A stretch of DNA of 64,000 nt from an uncultured Bacteroidota bacterium (GCA_903906365.1 CAIVKC010000034.1:1-64000), one strand, 5' to 3'; counted from the first letter of the stretch, positions 41,723 to 52,024 are shown. Numbers and translations: made by a program. The notes: generated by a model from the sequence alone, not told the origin.

Positions 41723-43254
41723 AGCATTTCCGCCTATACCTGATGGTCCTATTGATCCCCTTCCAGCAGATACGGGGGGCTACCTACAATATTTTAGATT
41801 TCGGCGCCCGGGGGGATGGCCTTACCCTCAATACAAAGGCCATACAGCAGGCTATTGACAAATGCAGGCAGGACGGTGGCGGGACGGTCATTGTTCCCGC
41901 CGGGATTTTTCTGTCCGGGACCCTTTATCTCTGCAGTCATTTTGAATTGCAGCTGCAGGCCGGGGCCATGCTTAAAGGAAGCCCGCGCCTGGAGGACTAT
42001 GCACGGGCGGCATCGGTACACCTGGGGCTGCTCTACGCAATGAACCTGGTGGATATCACCCTGTCAGGCCCTGGCAATATAGATGGCAACGGGGATGTGT
42101 TTTTCCGGCTGGACACAGCCAAGAAAATTGACGGGCCCGGGACCCGCTTTACCAGACAGCGGGAACATTTCAGGGAGGTGAAGGAAGGGATTGGAGATGG
42201 CCCCGTCGTCCCTTTGGACCGCCCCTACCAGCTCATCATTTTCTCCGGTTGCCGCAATGTGACGGTAAGGGATCTGCTCATCAGCAACGGTTCGTTCTGG
42301 ACCCTGCACTTTGCCGACTGTGATGCCGTGCACGTCAGCGGTATCCGCCTTTTCAATAACATGATGGTGCCCAATGCCGACGGCATTGATGTGACCAGCT
42401 GTACCAATGTCACCATCACGGGCTGCGACATAAGGGCCGGGGACGATGCCATTGCCATCACGGGGTATGACCACCATTTTGAAATTCCGGGATTCCAGCA
42501 CCTGCGCCATCCCAGCGAAAATATCCAGGTGAGCAACTGCAATCTCCAGTCCTATTCCAGCGGCATCCGCATCGGTTTTTTGGACCAAAACAGCGTGCGG
42601 AATATACATGTCAGTAATGTCAATATTACCAATTCCACCAGAGGAATCGGCCTGTTTTTGCGGGACGAAGGTTCCCTGGAAAACATCTTCTTTTCCAATA
42701 TTTTTATTGAAACAACTTTGAGGACGGGTGACTGGTGGGGAAATGGTGAGCCCATCCATATATCGGCCGTGAGGGGCAAACCGGACGGGAAGCTGGGTAA
42801 AATCAGCCATGTTCGCTTTGACCATATCATCTGCCGAGGGGAAAATGGCATATTGCTGTTCGGTTCAGCGGAAAGTGAACCCGAAGACATTGCCTTTAGG
42901 GATATCAGTTTTGAACTCGTGGATAGCAAACTCAACGAACTGGCGGGGGGTAATGTGGATTTAAGGGGCTGCCTGGCCGATTCCCTCAAGCTCTTCAGTC
43001 GCGATATCCCCGGATTCCTGGCCGAGCATGTCTCCGGGTTGCTGATTGACCACTTCACCCTGACGTGGACAGGAACCCGGATGCCTTTTTTTACCCACGG
43101 CATAGAGATCAGCCATTTCCGCCATGTGCGCATTCACTCCTTCCAGGGAGCTGCTTCCCCTTTGGCCAGGGGCGCTTATTCGATCTTTGCCCATGAAGGA
43201 AAGGATCTGGTGACCGATGATAAACAGGGACTTGGACTTCGCCATGTGCAATAG
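41719..43254 (+). CDS. Glycoside hydrolase family 28 (polygalacturonase-like)
   Basis: NADGIDVTSCTNV, GDDAIAIT, SSGIRIG; signal peptide MKHFRLYLMVLLIPFQQIRG. Start at 41719 gives ATGA overlap with AGE. Confidence 0.92.
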   Translation: MKHFRLYLMVLLIPFQQIRGATYNILDFGARGDGLTLNTKAIQQAIDKCRQDGGGTVIVPAGIFLSGTLYLCSHFELQLQAGAMLKGSPRLEDYARAASVHLGLLYAMNLVDITLSGPGNIDGNGDVFFRLDTAKKIDGPGTRFTRQREHFREVKEGIGDGPVVPLDRPYQLIIFSGCRNVTVRDLLISNGSFWTLHFADCDAVHVSGIRLFNNMMVPNADGIDVTSCTNVTITGCDIRAGDDAIAITGYDHHFEIPGFQHLRHPSENIQVSNCNLQSYSSGIRIGFLDQNSVRNIHVSNVNITNSTRGIGLFLRDEGSLENIFFSNIFIETTLRTGDWWGNGEPIHISAVRGKPDGKLGKISHVRFDHIICRGENGILLFGSAESEPEDIAFRDISFELVDSKLNELAGGNVDLRGCLADSLKLFSRDIPGFLAEHVSGLLIDHFTLTWTGTRMPFFTHGIEISHFRHVRIHSFQGAASPLARGAYSIFAHEGKDLVTDDKQGLGLRHVQ

Positions 43255-43339
43255 AAAATCCACCGTGACCGCCTGGCCACAGAACAACCCGGTATAATTT
43301 GAGACAATTGGTTAGATTTGAATAACAAAAACTTTCTAT

Positions 43340-44020
43340 ATGCAATTGATTGTCCGCAGCCTCCTGCTCATAGCCATTATTATTTTGCTCAGTTCCTGGT
43401 ATAAGCAGAAGATTACCCGCATTGTTTTTTTCGGGGATTCCATAACCGAAGCGGGCGTCGGTCCCGAAGGCTTTATCACCAGGATTGGGGAGTCCCTCAA
43501 ATCAAAAGGCCTGGGCGGGCGCTATGAACTGGTGGGAGCGGGTATAGGCGGCAACAAGGTATACGATCTTTACCTGCGCATGGAAGAGGATGTGCTTGCC
43601 CGCAATCCGGACATGGTTTTTATCTGGGTGGGTGTAAACGATGTATGGCATAAACAATCCTTCGGCACAGGCACCGATCCGGACAAATTCGTGAAATTCT
43701 ACCGGGCCATCATCCAAAAGCTCCAGGCCAGGAACATCAAAGTAGTGCTGTGTACACCGGCTACCATTGGAGAGCGGACAGACTTTTCCAACCAACAGGA
43801 TGGAGACCTTAACAAATATTCACAACTGATCCGGGACCTGGCTAAGGACCTTCAGTGCGGACTGGTTGATTTCAGGGATATCTTCCACCGGTATGAACTC
43901 AGCAATAACCCCGGCAATAAGGCAGAAGGAATTTTGACCTCAGACGGGGTCCACCTGAATGCCGTGGGAAACCAGTTGGCAGCCGACCATATGCTGGAGG
44001 CCCTGCTCGCCCTCAAATAG
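43340..44020 (+). CDS. SGNH/GDSL hydrolase
   Basis: VFFGDSITEAGVGPEG, WVGVNDVW, SDGVHLNAVG. Confidence 0.92.
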   Translation: MQLIVRSLLLIAIIILLSSWYKQKITRIVFFGDSITEAGVGPEGFITRIGESLKSKGLGGRYELVGAGIGGNKVYDLYLRMEEDVLARNPDMVFIWVGVNDVWHKQSFGTGTDPDKFVKFYRAIIQKLQARNIKVVLCTPATIGERTDFSNQQDGDLNKYSQLIRDLAKDLQCGLVDFRDIFHRYELSNNPGNKAEGILTSDGVHLNAVGNQLAADHMLEALLALK

Positions 44021-44083
44021 CCAGGGACCCGGCCGGCGGGTGAAATCCTCCTGGCCCTCGTTGGTCGTTTCAGCTGGGATGAA

Positions 44084-44380
44084 TCAAACCGTCAAAACAC
44101 TGTTCCAGCCCGTTACCCCGTCGGGTTCACGCAGCTGGTTTTCGATGTCTTCCATCCACATCTGGTCGTCGATCAGGAATTTGTAATGATACTTGCCACT
44201 GGGCAACATGGGGATTTCAATCTTCCATATCCCTTCTTTTTTGGGCACCATTTTAAGCTGGTCTTTTGCCCATTGGTTGAAGCTGCCAGCCAGCGAAACA
44301 TGCGAAGCGCTGCGCAGTTTGAGGTGGAACTCAATGGTCTTTTTCTTCTTGTTGATGTAGGGGGACTCGTGTAGTTTCAT
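44084..44380 (-). CDS. Small glycogen-binding (AMPK-CBM/CBM48-like) domain protein
   Basis: VSLAGSFNQWAKDQLKM...WKIEIPMLPSGKYHYKFLIDDQMWMED. Confidence 0.85.
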   Translation of the reverse strand: MKLHESPYINKKKKTIEFHLKLRSASHVSLAGSFNQWAKDQLKMVPKKEGIWKIEIPMLPSGKYHYKFLIDDQMWMEDIENQLREPDGVTGWNSVLTV

Positions 44381-44607
44381 AAAGACAATGTTTGCAGGTT
44401 AATGAATACCGTTCAGCTAAGGGGCCATTAGCAATCGTAGTATGCTTCACAGGGTAGGGGAGGATATGCCATCGGAAGAGAAGGGACTAACCCTGTAATA
44501 AATAGGAAACTTTCAAAAAGTTACGCATTTTCCCGGCTGGATGATGTCATGTGAACAAATTGTATGCCTGTCTGGATAACTTGGATACCGGGTCCTGGTT
44601 TACAACG

Positions 44608-45339
44608 TCAAAAAACTTTTTTTATTTTCCTGCGGCGGTTGACCGCCACAAAGAAGGCCGAGGCACTCAGCATGCTGACCGGGGGGATGATCAGATAGAT
44701 CCAGAAATCCGTCCAGTTGCCGGCAGGAAATGCGCTGGCGAAACTGCGGGCTGGGTTCATGCCAAAGCCGGATACGGGGCCGGCCACCATGACATACATG
44801 CCCACCAGGCAGGATGCCCATATTTTGGTGTACTTCTTCCACCGGCTGCTTTGGAAACTGAACAGTACCGTGGAGATCATAATGAATGCAATGCCAAATT
44901 CCATCAGGCAGGCCGCCGGTACGCCGTATTTGCCCGGGATGGTTATTCCGTAACTCACCGGAGGGGCCGTCAGGACCGGTCCCCTGAGAAAAGTCATCAG
45001 GTATACGGCCAGGGTCCCCCCCAGGAACTGAAAAAGGATGTAAAAAAGGGCGTCCTGCAAGGGGATTCGCTTCAAAAACAAGAAGCTTATGGTTACCGCC
45101 GGATTGATCTGCGCACCCGAGGGGGCTGTCCAGGGTGAATAAAATATAAAAAGGGCGGTTGCGCCCATGGAAAGCCCCATCAACAACTGCCGGAGGCCGG
45201 GACCGGGCAGGAGCCCGAAGAGGGCCCCCTGCGGGGAATAGAGTGTACCATAGAAATAGCAGGCGGAGATCATGAAGATGCCCAATCCGAGTGCTTCCAT
45301 CAGGTAAAGCTTCCAGTGATTTTTAAAAGCGGTCCACAT
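44608..45339 (-). CDS. MIP/aquaporin family channel
   Basis: Two NPA motifs: INPAVTISFLF and MNPARSFASA. Confidence 0.88.
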   Translation of the reverse strand: MWTAFKNHWKLYLMEALGLGIFMISACYFYGTLYSPQGALFGLLPGPGLRQLLMGLSMGATALFIFYSPWTAPSGAQINPAVTISFLFLKRIPLQDALFYILFQFLGGTLAVYLMTFLRGPVLTAPPVSYGITIPGKYGVPAACLMEFGIAFIMISTVLFSFQSSRWKKYTKIWASCLVGMYVMVAGPVSGFGMNPARSFASAFPAGNWTDFWIYLIIPPVSMLSASAFFVAVNRRRKIKKVF

Positions 45340-45423
45340 CTTCGGGTAAGGGTAGTGTACAAAAAAACCTATTCGACATCCATACGGTCATACAGGGAAT
45401 GCGCTGTAGGGGACGGGCGGCGG

Positions 45424-46368
45424 TCATTCCGGCTGGGTAAATACCACGGGCTGCCTGAATTCATGCTTCATTTTGCGGTTATGGGAGATGGCTGGCTGCC
45501 AGGGGGGGCTGGATTTCACGGCGCGCAGGGCGATGTTGTCGAAAACCGGGTGAAAGGGAACCACTACTTCTGCCCTGCTCACCTTGCCATCCGCACCCAC
45601 GGTGAACTCCACCACAACCACGGCCAGGTTGCCATTACCAAACTGGTAACCGGGCGGCCAGAACAGGCTTCGGTCCAGGTAACGCTGCCATCCGGCGATG
45701 CCGCCCCTGAATTCGGCCTCCTTATTCACCCTGGAGGTATCGGTGAGGGGCAGGCCGTTTTCGTCAAAGAAATCCGCGGATTCCAGTTTATTGTTTCTGT
45801 AACGCTCTTTGGCAGCCAGTTTGCCGTTGGGATGGAAAAACTGCCAGTTACCGTGCATCTTGCCATGGAGGTATAATCCGGCTGATTCCAAAGCCCCGTC
45901 CTCAAACCAGCTGACCTGTACATCGATGCTGTCGTTGGCATGGGTGATCGAATCGGACATCATGCCATTGGGATGCCACAGGAAACGATCCTTCACGGGC
46001 CGGCCGTTGTGGTAAAAGGCGGAATCAAGCATGGCCCCGTTGGCATAAAAGCGCATGCAAGCGCCCTCCAGGAGGTTATGCACTTTTTTGCCCATTCCCT
46101 CCAGGGTGCCATTGGCATGAAAATACAGGTAGTCTCCCTGCTGGATGGTGCAGGCCTGGTCTTCAAAAAGGGCCTTCTTATGCAGCTTCAGCCCCTCCAG
46201 GAAATATTCACGGCGCAGCCAGCCGCTGTCGGTTTTTTCCAGCACCGTGTAAAAACGGGCGTTCAGGGACTGACATGGCGTACCCTTATAATCAGTATAA
46301 ATCTCGGTCTTTTGGGAAACAGCCAGCTGGGCTGAAAGCATACAAACAAGAATAAACAGCCATTTCAC
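45424..46368 (-). CDS. MORN-like repeat protein with TonB C-terminal domain
   Basis: FYANGAMLDSAFYHNGRPV, WHPNGMMSDSI, FHPNGKLAAKERYRNN repeats; C-terminal LAVVVVEFTVGADGKVSRAEVV. Confidence 0.85.
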   Translation of the reverse strand: MKWLFILVCMLSAQLAVSQKTEIYTDYKGTPCQSLNARFYTVLEKTDSGWLRREYFLEGLKLHKKALFEDQACTIQQGDYLYFHANGTLEGMGKKVHNLLEGACMRFYANGAMLDSAFYHNGRPVKDRFLWHPNGMMSDSITHANDSIDVQVSWFEDGALESAGLYLHGKMHGNWQFFHPNGKLAAKERYRNNKLESADFFDENGLPLTDTSRVNKEAEFRGGIAGWQRYLDRSLFWPPGYQFGNGNLAVVVVEFTVGADGKVSRAEVVVPFHPVFDNIALRAVKSSPPWQPAISHNRKMKHEFRQPVVFTQPE

Positions 46369-46411
46369 ATCTGTAGGAATTAATGAATACCAGGGGGTTT
46401 ACCGGGTAAAT

Positions 46412-49400
46412 TTACATATTCCTCCTGTACTGGCCGCCTACCTGGTACAAAGCCTGGGTGATCTGGCCCAGGGAGCAGTATTTCACTGCTTCCATGAGTC
46501 CGGCAAAGAGGTTGGATCCCTCCACGGCCGCTTCCTGGAGTTTCCGGAGCGCTTCGGGTGCTTTGTCCTCATTTCTTTTCCAGAAGGCCTGCAGGTTATG
46601 AATCTGCTGGGATTTCTCCTCGGTGGTACTCCTGATCACTTCCCCGGGAAGCACGGTGGGACTTCCTTTTTTGTTGAGAAAGGTATTGACCCCTACGATG
46701 GGCAGTTCCCCGCTGTGTTTGAGACTTTCGTAGTGAAGACTTTCTTCCTGTATTTTATTTCGCTGGTACATCCGCTCCATGGCACCCAATACCCCCCCGC
46801 GTTCGTTGATGCGGTCAAACTCCTTCATAACGGCTTCTTCCACCAGGTCTGTCAATTCCTCAATGACAAAGCTGCCCTGCAGGGAATTTTCTGTGGTGGC
46901 GCTGCCCAACTCCCGGTTGATGATCAGCTGTATGGCCATGGCACGCCGCACACTTTCCTCCGTGGGGGTTGTGATGGCCTCGTCATAGGCATTGGTGTGC
47001 AGGGAATTGCAGTTGTCGTAAATGGCATAGAGCGCCTGCAGGGTGGTGCGGATATCATTGAAATCGATCTCCTGGGCATGCAGACTGCGTCCGCTGGTCT
47101 GGATATGGTATTTTAGTTTCTGGGAGCGGCTGTTCCCTTTGTATTTGAGTTTAATGGCTTTGGCCCAAATCCGGCGGGCGACCCGGCCGATCACGCTGTA
47201 CTCGGGATCCATTCCATTGCTGAAGAAAAAGGAAAGGCTGGGCGCAAAATCGTCGATATGCATACCCCGGCTTAAATAATATTCGACGTAGGTAAACCCG
47301 TTGGATAGGGTAAAGGCAAGCTGTGTTACGGGATTGGCGCCCGCCTCGGCAATATGATAGCCGCTGATGCTCACGCTGTAAAAATTGCGCACCTTATTTT
47401 CTATGAAATAGGCCTGTACATCCCCCATAAGTTTGAGGGCAAATTCGGTGGAAAAAATGCAGGTGTTTTGAGCCTGGTCTTCCTTCAGTATATCGGCCTG
47501 GACGGTCCCCCTCACCTCGGAAAGGGTCTCCGCCTTGATTTTTTCGTAGATCTCGGGGCCCAGTACTTCCTCCCCGCTGATGCCCAGCAAAGCCAGACCG
47601 AGTCCGTCGTTGCCCTCCGGAAGTCTTTCGGGGGAAGCCGGGTTGTAATAAATGGGTTGCCCCGCTTTTTTGAATTTGTGCCGGATATATTCATCTACCT
47701 GCTCCCGGAGGCCGTGCGTGTGGATGTATTTTTCACATTGCTGGTCAATGGCTGCATGCATAAAAAGGGCCAGCAGCATGGGAGCCGGGCCGTTGATGGT
47801 CATACTCACAGAGGTTCTCGGGTCGCAGAGGTCAAATCCGCTGTAGAGCTTTTTGGCATCATCCAGGGTGGCGATGCTCACCCCCGAATTGCCCACCTTC
47901 CCGAATATATCAGGGCGGTAGGCCGGATCCTCTCCATAGAGGGTTACTGAATCAAAGGCCGTTGAAAGCCGCTTGGCTGGCTGGCCCAGGGACACATAGT
48001 GAAAGCGCTTATTGGTACGCTCCGGTCCCCCTTCACCGGCGAACATGCGGGTGGGGTCTTCTTCGGACCTTTTCAGCGGAAATACCCCGGCGGTAAAGGG
48101 AAATTTGCCCGGGAAATTTTCCTGGAGTCTCCAGTGGAGGATATCCCCCCAGTCCTTAAACCGGGGTATGGCAATTTTGGGTATGCGGGTACCGGAGAGG
48201 GAGGCGGTAAACAGGGGCTGCTCAATGATCTTTCCCCGTACATCGTACCGGAAGCATTCTTTTTGATAGGCGGCCTTTGTTTGAGTCCATTCCTGGATAA
48301 GTTTCATACATACCGGGTAGAGCTGCTTTTGCGTTTTTTCCTGCATGGCTTTGAGCACTTGCGCAGCGGGAGAACCAGCCGGTAGGGAAGAGAGCACCCC
48401 TTCAATCTGGTAGAGGCTGGAGGCGAGCCCGGCCTGCTGGGTTGCCTGTTCGTTATAATGGCGCACTGTGTGGGAGATCTCCGCCAGGTACCGTGTCCTG
48501 GCCGCGGGAATGATTTGCGGAGAGGCTGCCCCACCTAAGGAAAGCCGCTCCAGGCTGCCAAAGGAAACCCCGCATTTTGACTCGATGGTGCTGATGATCT
48601 GAATGAATAAATGATTGATCCCTGCATCATTGAACTGGGAGGCAATGGTGCCGATAACAGGCAACTCTTCCTCCTTTGCGGACCAGCGCTGGTGGTTGCG
48701 CTGGTATTGTTTTCTGACGTCATGCAGGGCATCCAGGCCGCCTGGTTTATCAAATTTATTGACGGCGATGAGATCCGCATAATCAAGCATATTTATTTTT
48801 TCGAGCTGAGAGGCTGCTCCGTATTCGGGAGTCATGACATAGAGACTGATGTCACAAAAATCCAGGATCGAGGCATCGCTTTGTCCCACCCCGGCAGATT
48901 CCAGGATGATCAGATCATAACCGGCCCTTTTGCAAATATTGATGGCGTCCCGTGCATATTCGCTTAAGGCCCGGTCGCTTTCCCGGGTGGCCAGGGAGCG
49001 CATATAGGACCTGGGACCCGCGATGGCATTCATGCGAATCCGGTCGCCGAGCAGCGCACCGCCGGATTTTTTCTTGGAAGGATCCACCGAAATGACGGCC
49101 ACGGTTTTTTCCCGGTAGCCATTGAGGAAACGCCGGACGATCTCATCGGTGACCGAACTCTTGCCGGCCCCGCCCGTGCCGGTAATACCCAGCACGGCTC
49201 CTTGCCAGTTTCGGTTTTCCTTAAAGGAGGGTCCCTGTAAAACCGGTTCCGGGTCTTCCCCGCCTTCTGCCAGGGTGATGGCCCGGGCGATGCGCCGTAC
49301 ATCCTTGTACTCGCCCATGGGCATCTTCCCGTTCCATAAGGCGGGGGCATCCCAGAAAGGGCAGGCCGCCTGGCCGGACTTATGTTTTAGGGAAGGCAGC

Positions 49401-49828
49401 GAGGGTACGCGGCAAAGGGACAGCAGGTCTTCGATCATGCCTTCCAGCCCCATTTTTCTGCCATCGTCCGGGCTATAGATGCGGGTTATCCCATATTGAT
49501 GCAATTCGCTGATTTCCTGTGGAAGGATCGTGCCGCCCCCGCCGCCAAAGATCCGGATATGGCCGCAGCTGTTTTCATCCAGGAGGTCCTTGATGTATTT
49601 GAAAAATTCCAGGTGTCCGCCCTGGTAGGATGTGATGGCTATCCCATGGGCATCCTCTTCAATGGCGCATTCCACGATGTCAGCCACGGACCGGTTATGA
49701 CCCAGGTGAATGATTTCGGCCCCCTTGGACTGCAGGATCCTGCGCATGATGTTGATGGCGGCATCATGTCCGTCAAAGAGACTGGCAGCCGTTACGATCC
49801 GGATTTTTTGTGCTGTGGTATCATGCAT
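46412..49828 (-). CDS. icmF: Fused isobutyryl-CoA mutase (B12 domain - MeaB-like GTPase - mutase)
   Basis: [18 protein letters not shown]...[26 protein letters not shown]; large mutase domain; 1138 aa. Confidence 0.95.
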   Translation of the reverse strand: MHDTTAQKIRIVTAASLFDGHDAAINIMRRILQSKGAEIIHLGHNRSVADIVECAIEEDAHGIAITSYQGGHLEFFKYIKDLLDENSCGHIRIFGGGGGTILPQEISELHQYGITRIYSPDDGRKMGLEGMIEDLLSLCRVPSLPSLKHKSGQAACPFWDAPALWNGKMPMGEYKDVRRIARAITLAEGGEDPEPVLQGPSFKENRNWQGAVLGITGTGGAGKSSVTDEIVRRFLNGYREKTVAVISVDPSKKKSGGALLGDRIRMNAIAGPRSYMRSLATRESDRALSEYARDAINICKRAGYDLIILESAGVGQSDASILDFCDISLYVMTPEYGAASQLEKINMLDYADLIAVNKFDKPGGLDALHDVRKQYQRNHQRWSAKEEELPVIGTIASQFNDAGINHLFIQIISTIESKCGVSFGSLERLSLGGAASPQIIPAARTRYLAEISHTVRHYNEQATQQAGLASSLYQIEGVLSSLPAGSPAAQVLKAMQEKTQKQLYPVCMKLIQEWTQTKAAYQKECFRYDVRGKIIEQPLFTASLSGTRIPKIAIPRFKDWGDILHWRLQENFPGKFPFTAGVFPLKRSEEDPTRMFAGEGGPERTNKRFHYVSLGQPAKRLSTAFDSVTLYGEDPAYRPDIFGKVGNSGVSIATLDDAKKLYSGFDLCDPRTSVSMTINGPAPMLLALFMHAAIDQQCEKYIHTHGLREQVDEYIRHKFKKAGQPIYYNPASPERLPEGNDGLGLALLGISGEEVLGPEIYEKIKAETLSEVRGTVQADILKEDQAQNTCIFSTEFALKLMGDVQAYFIENKVRNFYSVSISGYHIAEAGANPVTQLAFTLSNGFTYVEYYLSRGMHIDDFAPSLSFFFSNGMDPEYSVIGRVARRIWAKAIKLKYKGNSRSQKLKYHIQTSGRSLHAQEIDFNDIRTTLQALYAIYDNCNSLHTNAYDEAITTPTEESVRRAMAIQLIINRELGSATTENSLQGSFVIEELTDLVEEAVMKEFDRINERGGVLGAMERMYQRNKIQEESLHYESLKHSGELPIVGVNTFLNKKGSPTVLPGEVIRSTTEEKSQQIHNLQAFWKRNEDKAPEALRKLQEAAVEGSNLFAGLMEAVKYCSLGQITQALYQVGGQYRRNM

Positions 49829-49897
49829 AAATGGCAGGCATTGGAGGATGGGGACAAATTTATAGTAAAAAACTAATGACTGTTAGTTTCGTTCCAT

Positions 49898-49924
49898 GGC
49901 ATTCACATATAAACAAGGTACAAG
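49898..49924 (+). repeat. Left terminal inverted repeat of the IS1595 element
   Basis: See element; flanked outside by TSD CGTTCCAT. Confidence 0.88.
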
Positions 49925-49927
49925 ATA

Positions 49928-50050
49928 GTGGACTTAATAAAAACAGTAGAAATAAAAGTAAAATGCCTTGAAATTGCGGTTGCTGTAAATGCATCCGATG
50001 TCAAGGCATTTGCAATTGATTTGTTTGAGTGGGTTGCTAAGCTGGCTTAA
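49928..50050 (+). CDS. Small passenger ORF (40 aa, GTG start)
   Basis: VDLIKTVEIKVKCLEIAVAVNASDVKAFAIDLFEWVAKLA; not in ORF track (too short); overlaps the opposite-strand YodC-like gene tail-to-tail by 14 nt. Confidence 0.4.
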   Translation: MDLIKTVEIKVKCLEIAVAVNASDVKAFAIDLFEWVAKLA

Positions 50051-50210
50051 AACATTCTGCTGGTTGAGAAATTCTTACAAACATTGCGGTTAAACGATTA
50101 AAGTAAATACATTCTAAAGTTTTACCATCGTTAACAATTGCTGCTACAACCATGTGTAGTCCGAGTTCTGATTTAATAACAACTTCGTCGCCTACTTTAA
50201 AATTTGACAT
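50037..50210 (-). CDS. Small DUF2158/YodC-like protein
   Basis: MSNFKVGDEVVIKSELGLHMVVAAIVNDGKTLECIYFN...ECFKPA resembles the KVGDxVxLKSGGPxMxV...CxWF pattern; start at 50210 preferred over 50231. Confidence 0.65.
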   Translation of the reverse strand: MSNFKVGDEVVIKSELGLHMVVAAIVNDGKTLECIYFNRLTAMFVRISQPAECFKPA

Positions 50211-50370
50211 ATACATTAATTTGTAAAGCAATAGCCTAATCTGTTACGGGACGGGGCTTTTTGCTTTGGTTACGGAATACTCAAATTTACCATTATTTCA
50301 CAAATCAAATCTCTTTTATACATTTGGACGTTAAAACATATTAGCGTTTAGCTATTTTCTGTTGAGATAA

Positions 50371-50464
50371 AACTGGTAATTTTTTCACAACCGCAGGAAT
50401 AGGCAAGAACGCTCACGCTAATGGCGTGGGCTTTTGTCATTCTGGGTTGTAGGACTTACCAGTT
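50371..50464. ncRNA. Candidate structured RNA (long imperfect hairpin) in IS1595 passenger region
   Basis: Nested pairings: AACTGGTAA/TTACCAGTT, ACAACC/GGTTGT, CAG-AAT/ATTCTG, CAA/TTG, AA/TT, GC/GC, CACGC/GCGTG with loop TAATG. Confidence 0.45.
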
Positions 50465-50546
50465 CCTTTCTCACAGTCTGGCTTATAGTCCCACGCTATT
50501 TTTATTTTATTATGCTTCAGGGATTAAAGCGTTCAAATAAAATTTT

Positions 50547-50960
50547 ATGAAACTGGTTGTTTGTTGTTTAATATTATTTAGTGGGCTAACAGTTAGCGCA
50601 CAGGATAAAATGATTTATAAATACAGGGCTTTTGAATCTTTATTTTACGATCCTCAATCTCATGTTAATTTAAATAGTGCAACATGGAATAAGACTAATA
50701 TATTGGTAACTGTGGATTTGAATAAACAGCGTATAACAGTATATGCGGCGGCTGAACAAGAAATAGATTTAATTGGTAATCTTCCAGATAAAACAAGTGA
50801 TGACGCTTCGTGGATTAGGAAGGTAGGAGTTGATCAAGATGGCGTAAAATGCAATGTAGAAGTACAATTTTTTAAAAATATAGTAGATGAGCATATTTGC
50901 ACTTTGTATTTAGAATACAAAGACTTTCATTATCTGTATAGATTAAAATCTAACGATTAG
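50547..50960 (+). CDS. Hypothetical secreted passenger protein
   Basis: 137 aa with signal peptide MKLVVCCLILFSGLTVSAQ; no family recognised. Confidence 0.7.
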   Translation: MKLVVCCLILFSGLTVSAQDKMIYKYRAFESLFYDPQSHVNLNSATWNKTNILVTVDLNKQRITVYAAAEQEIDLIGNLPDKTSDDASWIRKVGVDQDGVKCNVEVQFFKNIVDEHICTLYLEYKDFHYLYRLKSND

Positions 50961-51090
50961 TTTTCTTTTTATTTTTTGGCGGTTGATTTACTAATTTGCC
51001 AATAGCATTTTCAAAGGTCATATCTACCTTAAACTTCTTATCGTATTTATTAATTTTCTTGGTTGCCGATTTCTTTGATTTCTTTTCCAT
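50950..51090 (-). CDS. Small basic passenger ORF (46 aa), overlaps transposase 3' end
   Basis: MEKKSKKSATKKINKYDKKFKVDMTFENAIGKLVNQPPKNKKKTNR; ATG lies inside the transposase C-terminal codons; not in ORF track. Confidence 0.6.
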   Translation of the reverse strand: MEKKSKKSATKKINKYDKKFKVDMTFENAIGKLVNQPPKNKKKTNR

Positions 51091-52024
51091 AACTATTTAA
51101 AGTTAGGGAATTATTTAAAAGTGTATTGTATTTAAGTCTGCCTTGACAGTTTTGTAATGCAATTGTAAAGCGTTCGCTATCTTTTATTTTCCTACTATTA
51201 AACCGATAAGCCATTTCATCACAATAGCGTTGCAGGTGCTTAGAACTAACTTGGTGATATATTCCATAAACAGAACGTTTAAGCTGGCTCCAAAAGTTTT
51301 CTATTGAATTAGTATGAAATCCATCTACTTTAAATTCACCTTTCAAGTGGTTAACTGCAACATGCTTTTTAAAATGTTTTGCTCCTATTGTTTTGTACAT
51401 TTTAAAAGCATCAGTAACAAGTGTTGCATCCTTATCAATATGTTTTAACATTAATGATTCTGCGTTACGTTTATTCATCCATTTGGATGCCTGAACAACA
51501 ACTTTGCCGCCTTGTTCAATAATACCAAATACAGGTGTTTTACGCTGGTTCATTTGTGCTTTTGTTTTGCTCTTTTTACCCTTGTGCATGTTTGATTCAG
51601 TTCCCCCGAAAAACCCTTCATCCATTTGTACAATGTTCTTTAATCTAACAGGCATTTTAGCTCTCACACCTTCTCTTATTCTATGTAGCATAAACCACGC
51701 TGTTTTCTGTGTTACGCCCAAATCACGCGCTAATTGACAAGATGAAATTCCTTTCTTATGTGCAGTATTAAGATAAACAGCGATAAGCCATTTATTGAGT
51801 GGTATTTTGCTTGCTTCAAATATTGTTCCTACCAAAACAGTAAAGCGTTTATAACAAGTTTTAGAAGCGCATTTATAGCGTTCATTATTTTCAATGATAT
51901 AGCATTTACCATGTCCGCAATAAGGGCAAGTAATACCATTCTGCCAGCGTTGTTGTTCTAAGAATTTTTTACAGCTCTTTGCATCTGGCATACTGGTAAT
52001 TAATTCTTGTAAGTTCTTAAACAT
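51050..52024 (-). CDS. IS1595 family transposase (DDE, N-terminal zinc ribbon)
   Basis: CPYCGHGKCYIIENNERYKCASKTCYKRFTVLVGTIFEASKIPL; QMDEGFFGG; LVTDAFKMY; HTNSIENFWSQLKRSVYGIYH. Confidence 0.95.
   Translation of the reverse strand: MFKNLQELITSMPDAKSCKKFLEQQRWQNGITCPYCGHGKCYIIENNERYKCASKTCYKRFTVLVGTIFEASKIPLNKWLIAVYLNTAHKKGISSCQLARDLGVTQKTAWFMLHRIREGVRAKMPVRLKNIVQMDEGFFGGTESNMHKGKKSKTKAQMNQRKTPVFGIIEQGGKVVVQASKWMNKRNAESLMLKHIDKDATLVTDAFKMYKTIGAKHFKKHVAVNHLKGEFKVDGFHTNSIENFWSQLKRSVYGIYHQVSSKHLQRYCDEMAYRFNSRKIKDSERFTIALQNCQGRLKYNTLLNNSLTLNSYGKEIKEIGNQEN

Noticed and set aside
42064-42825. 253-aa minus-strand ORF inside the GH28 gene
   Set aside because: Shadow ORF of GH28.
50371-50464. Integron attC-like site
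   Set aside because: The hairpin lacks paired RYYYAAC/GTTRRRY core sites in the right positions and no integron integrase is nearby.
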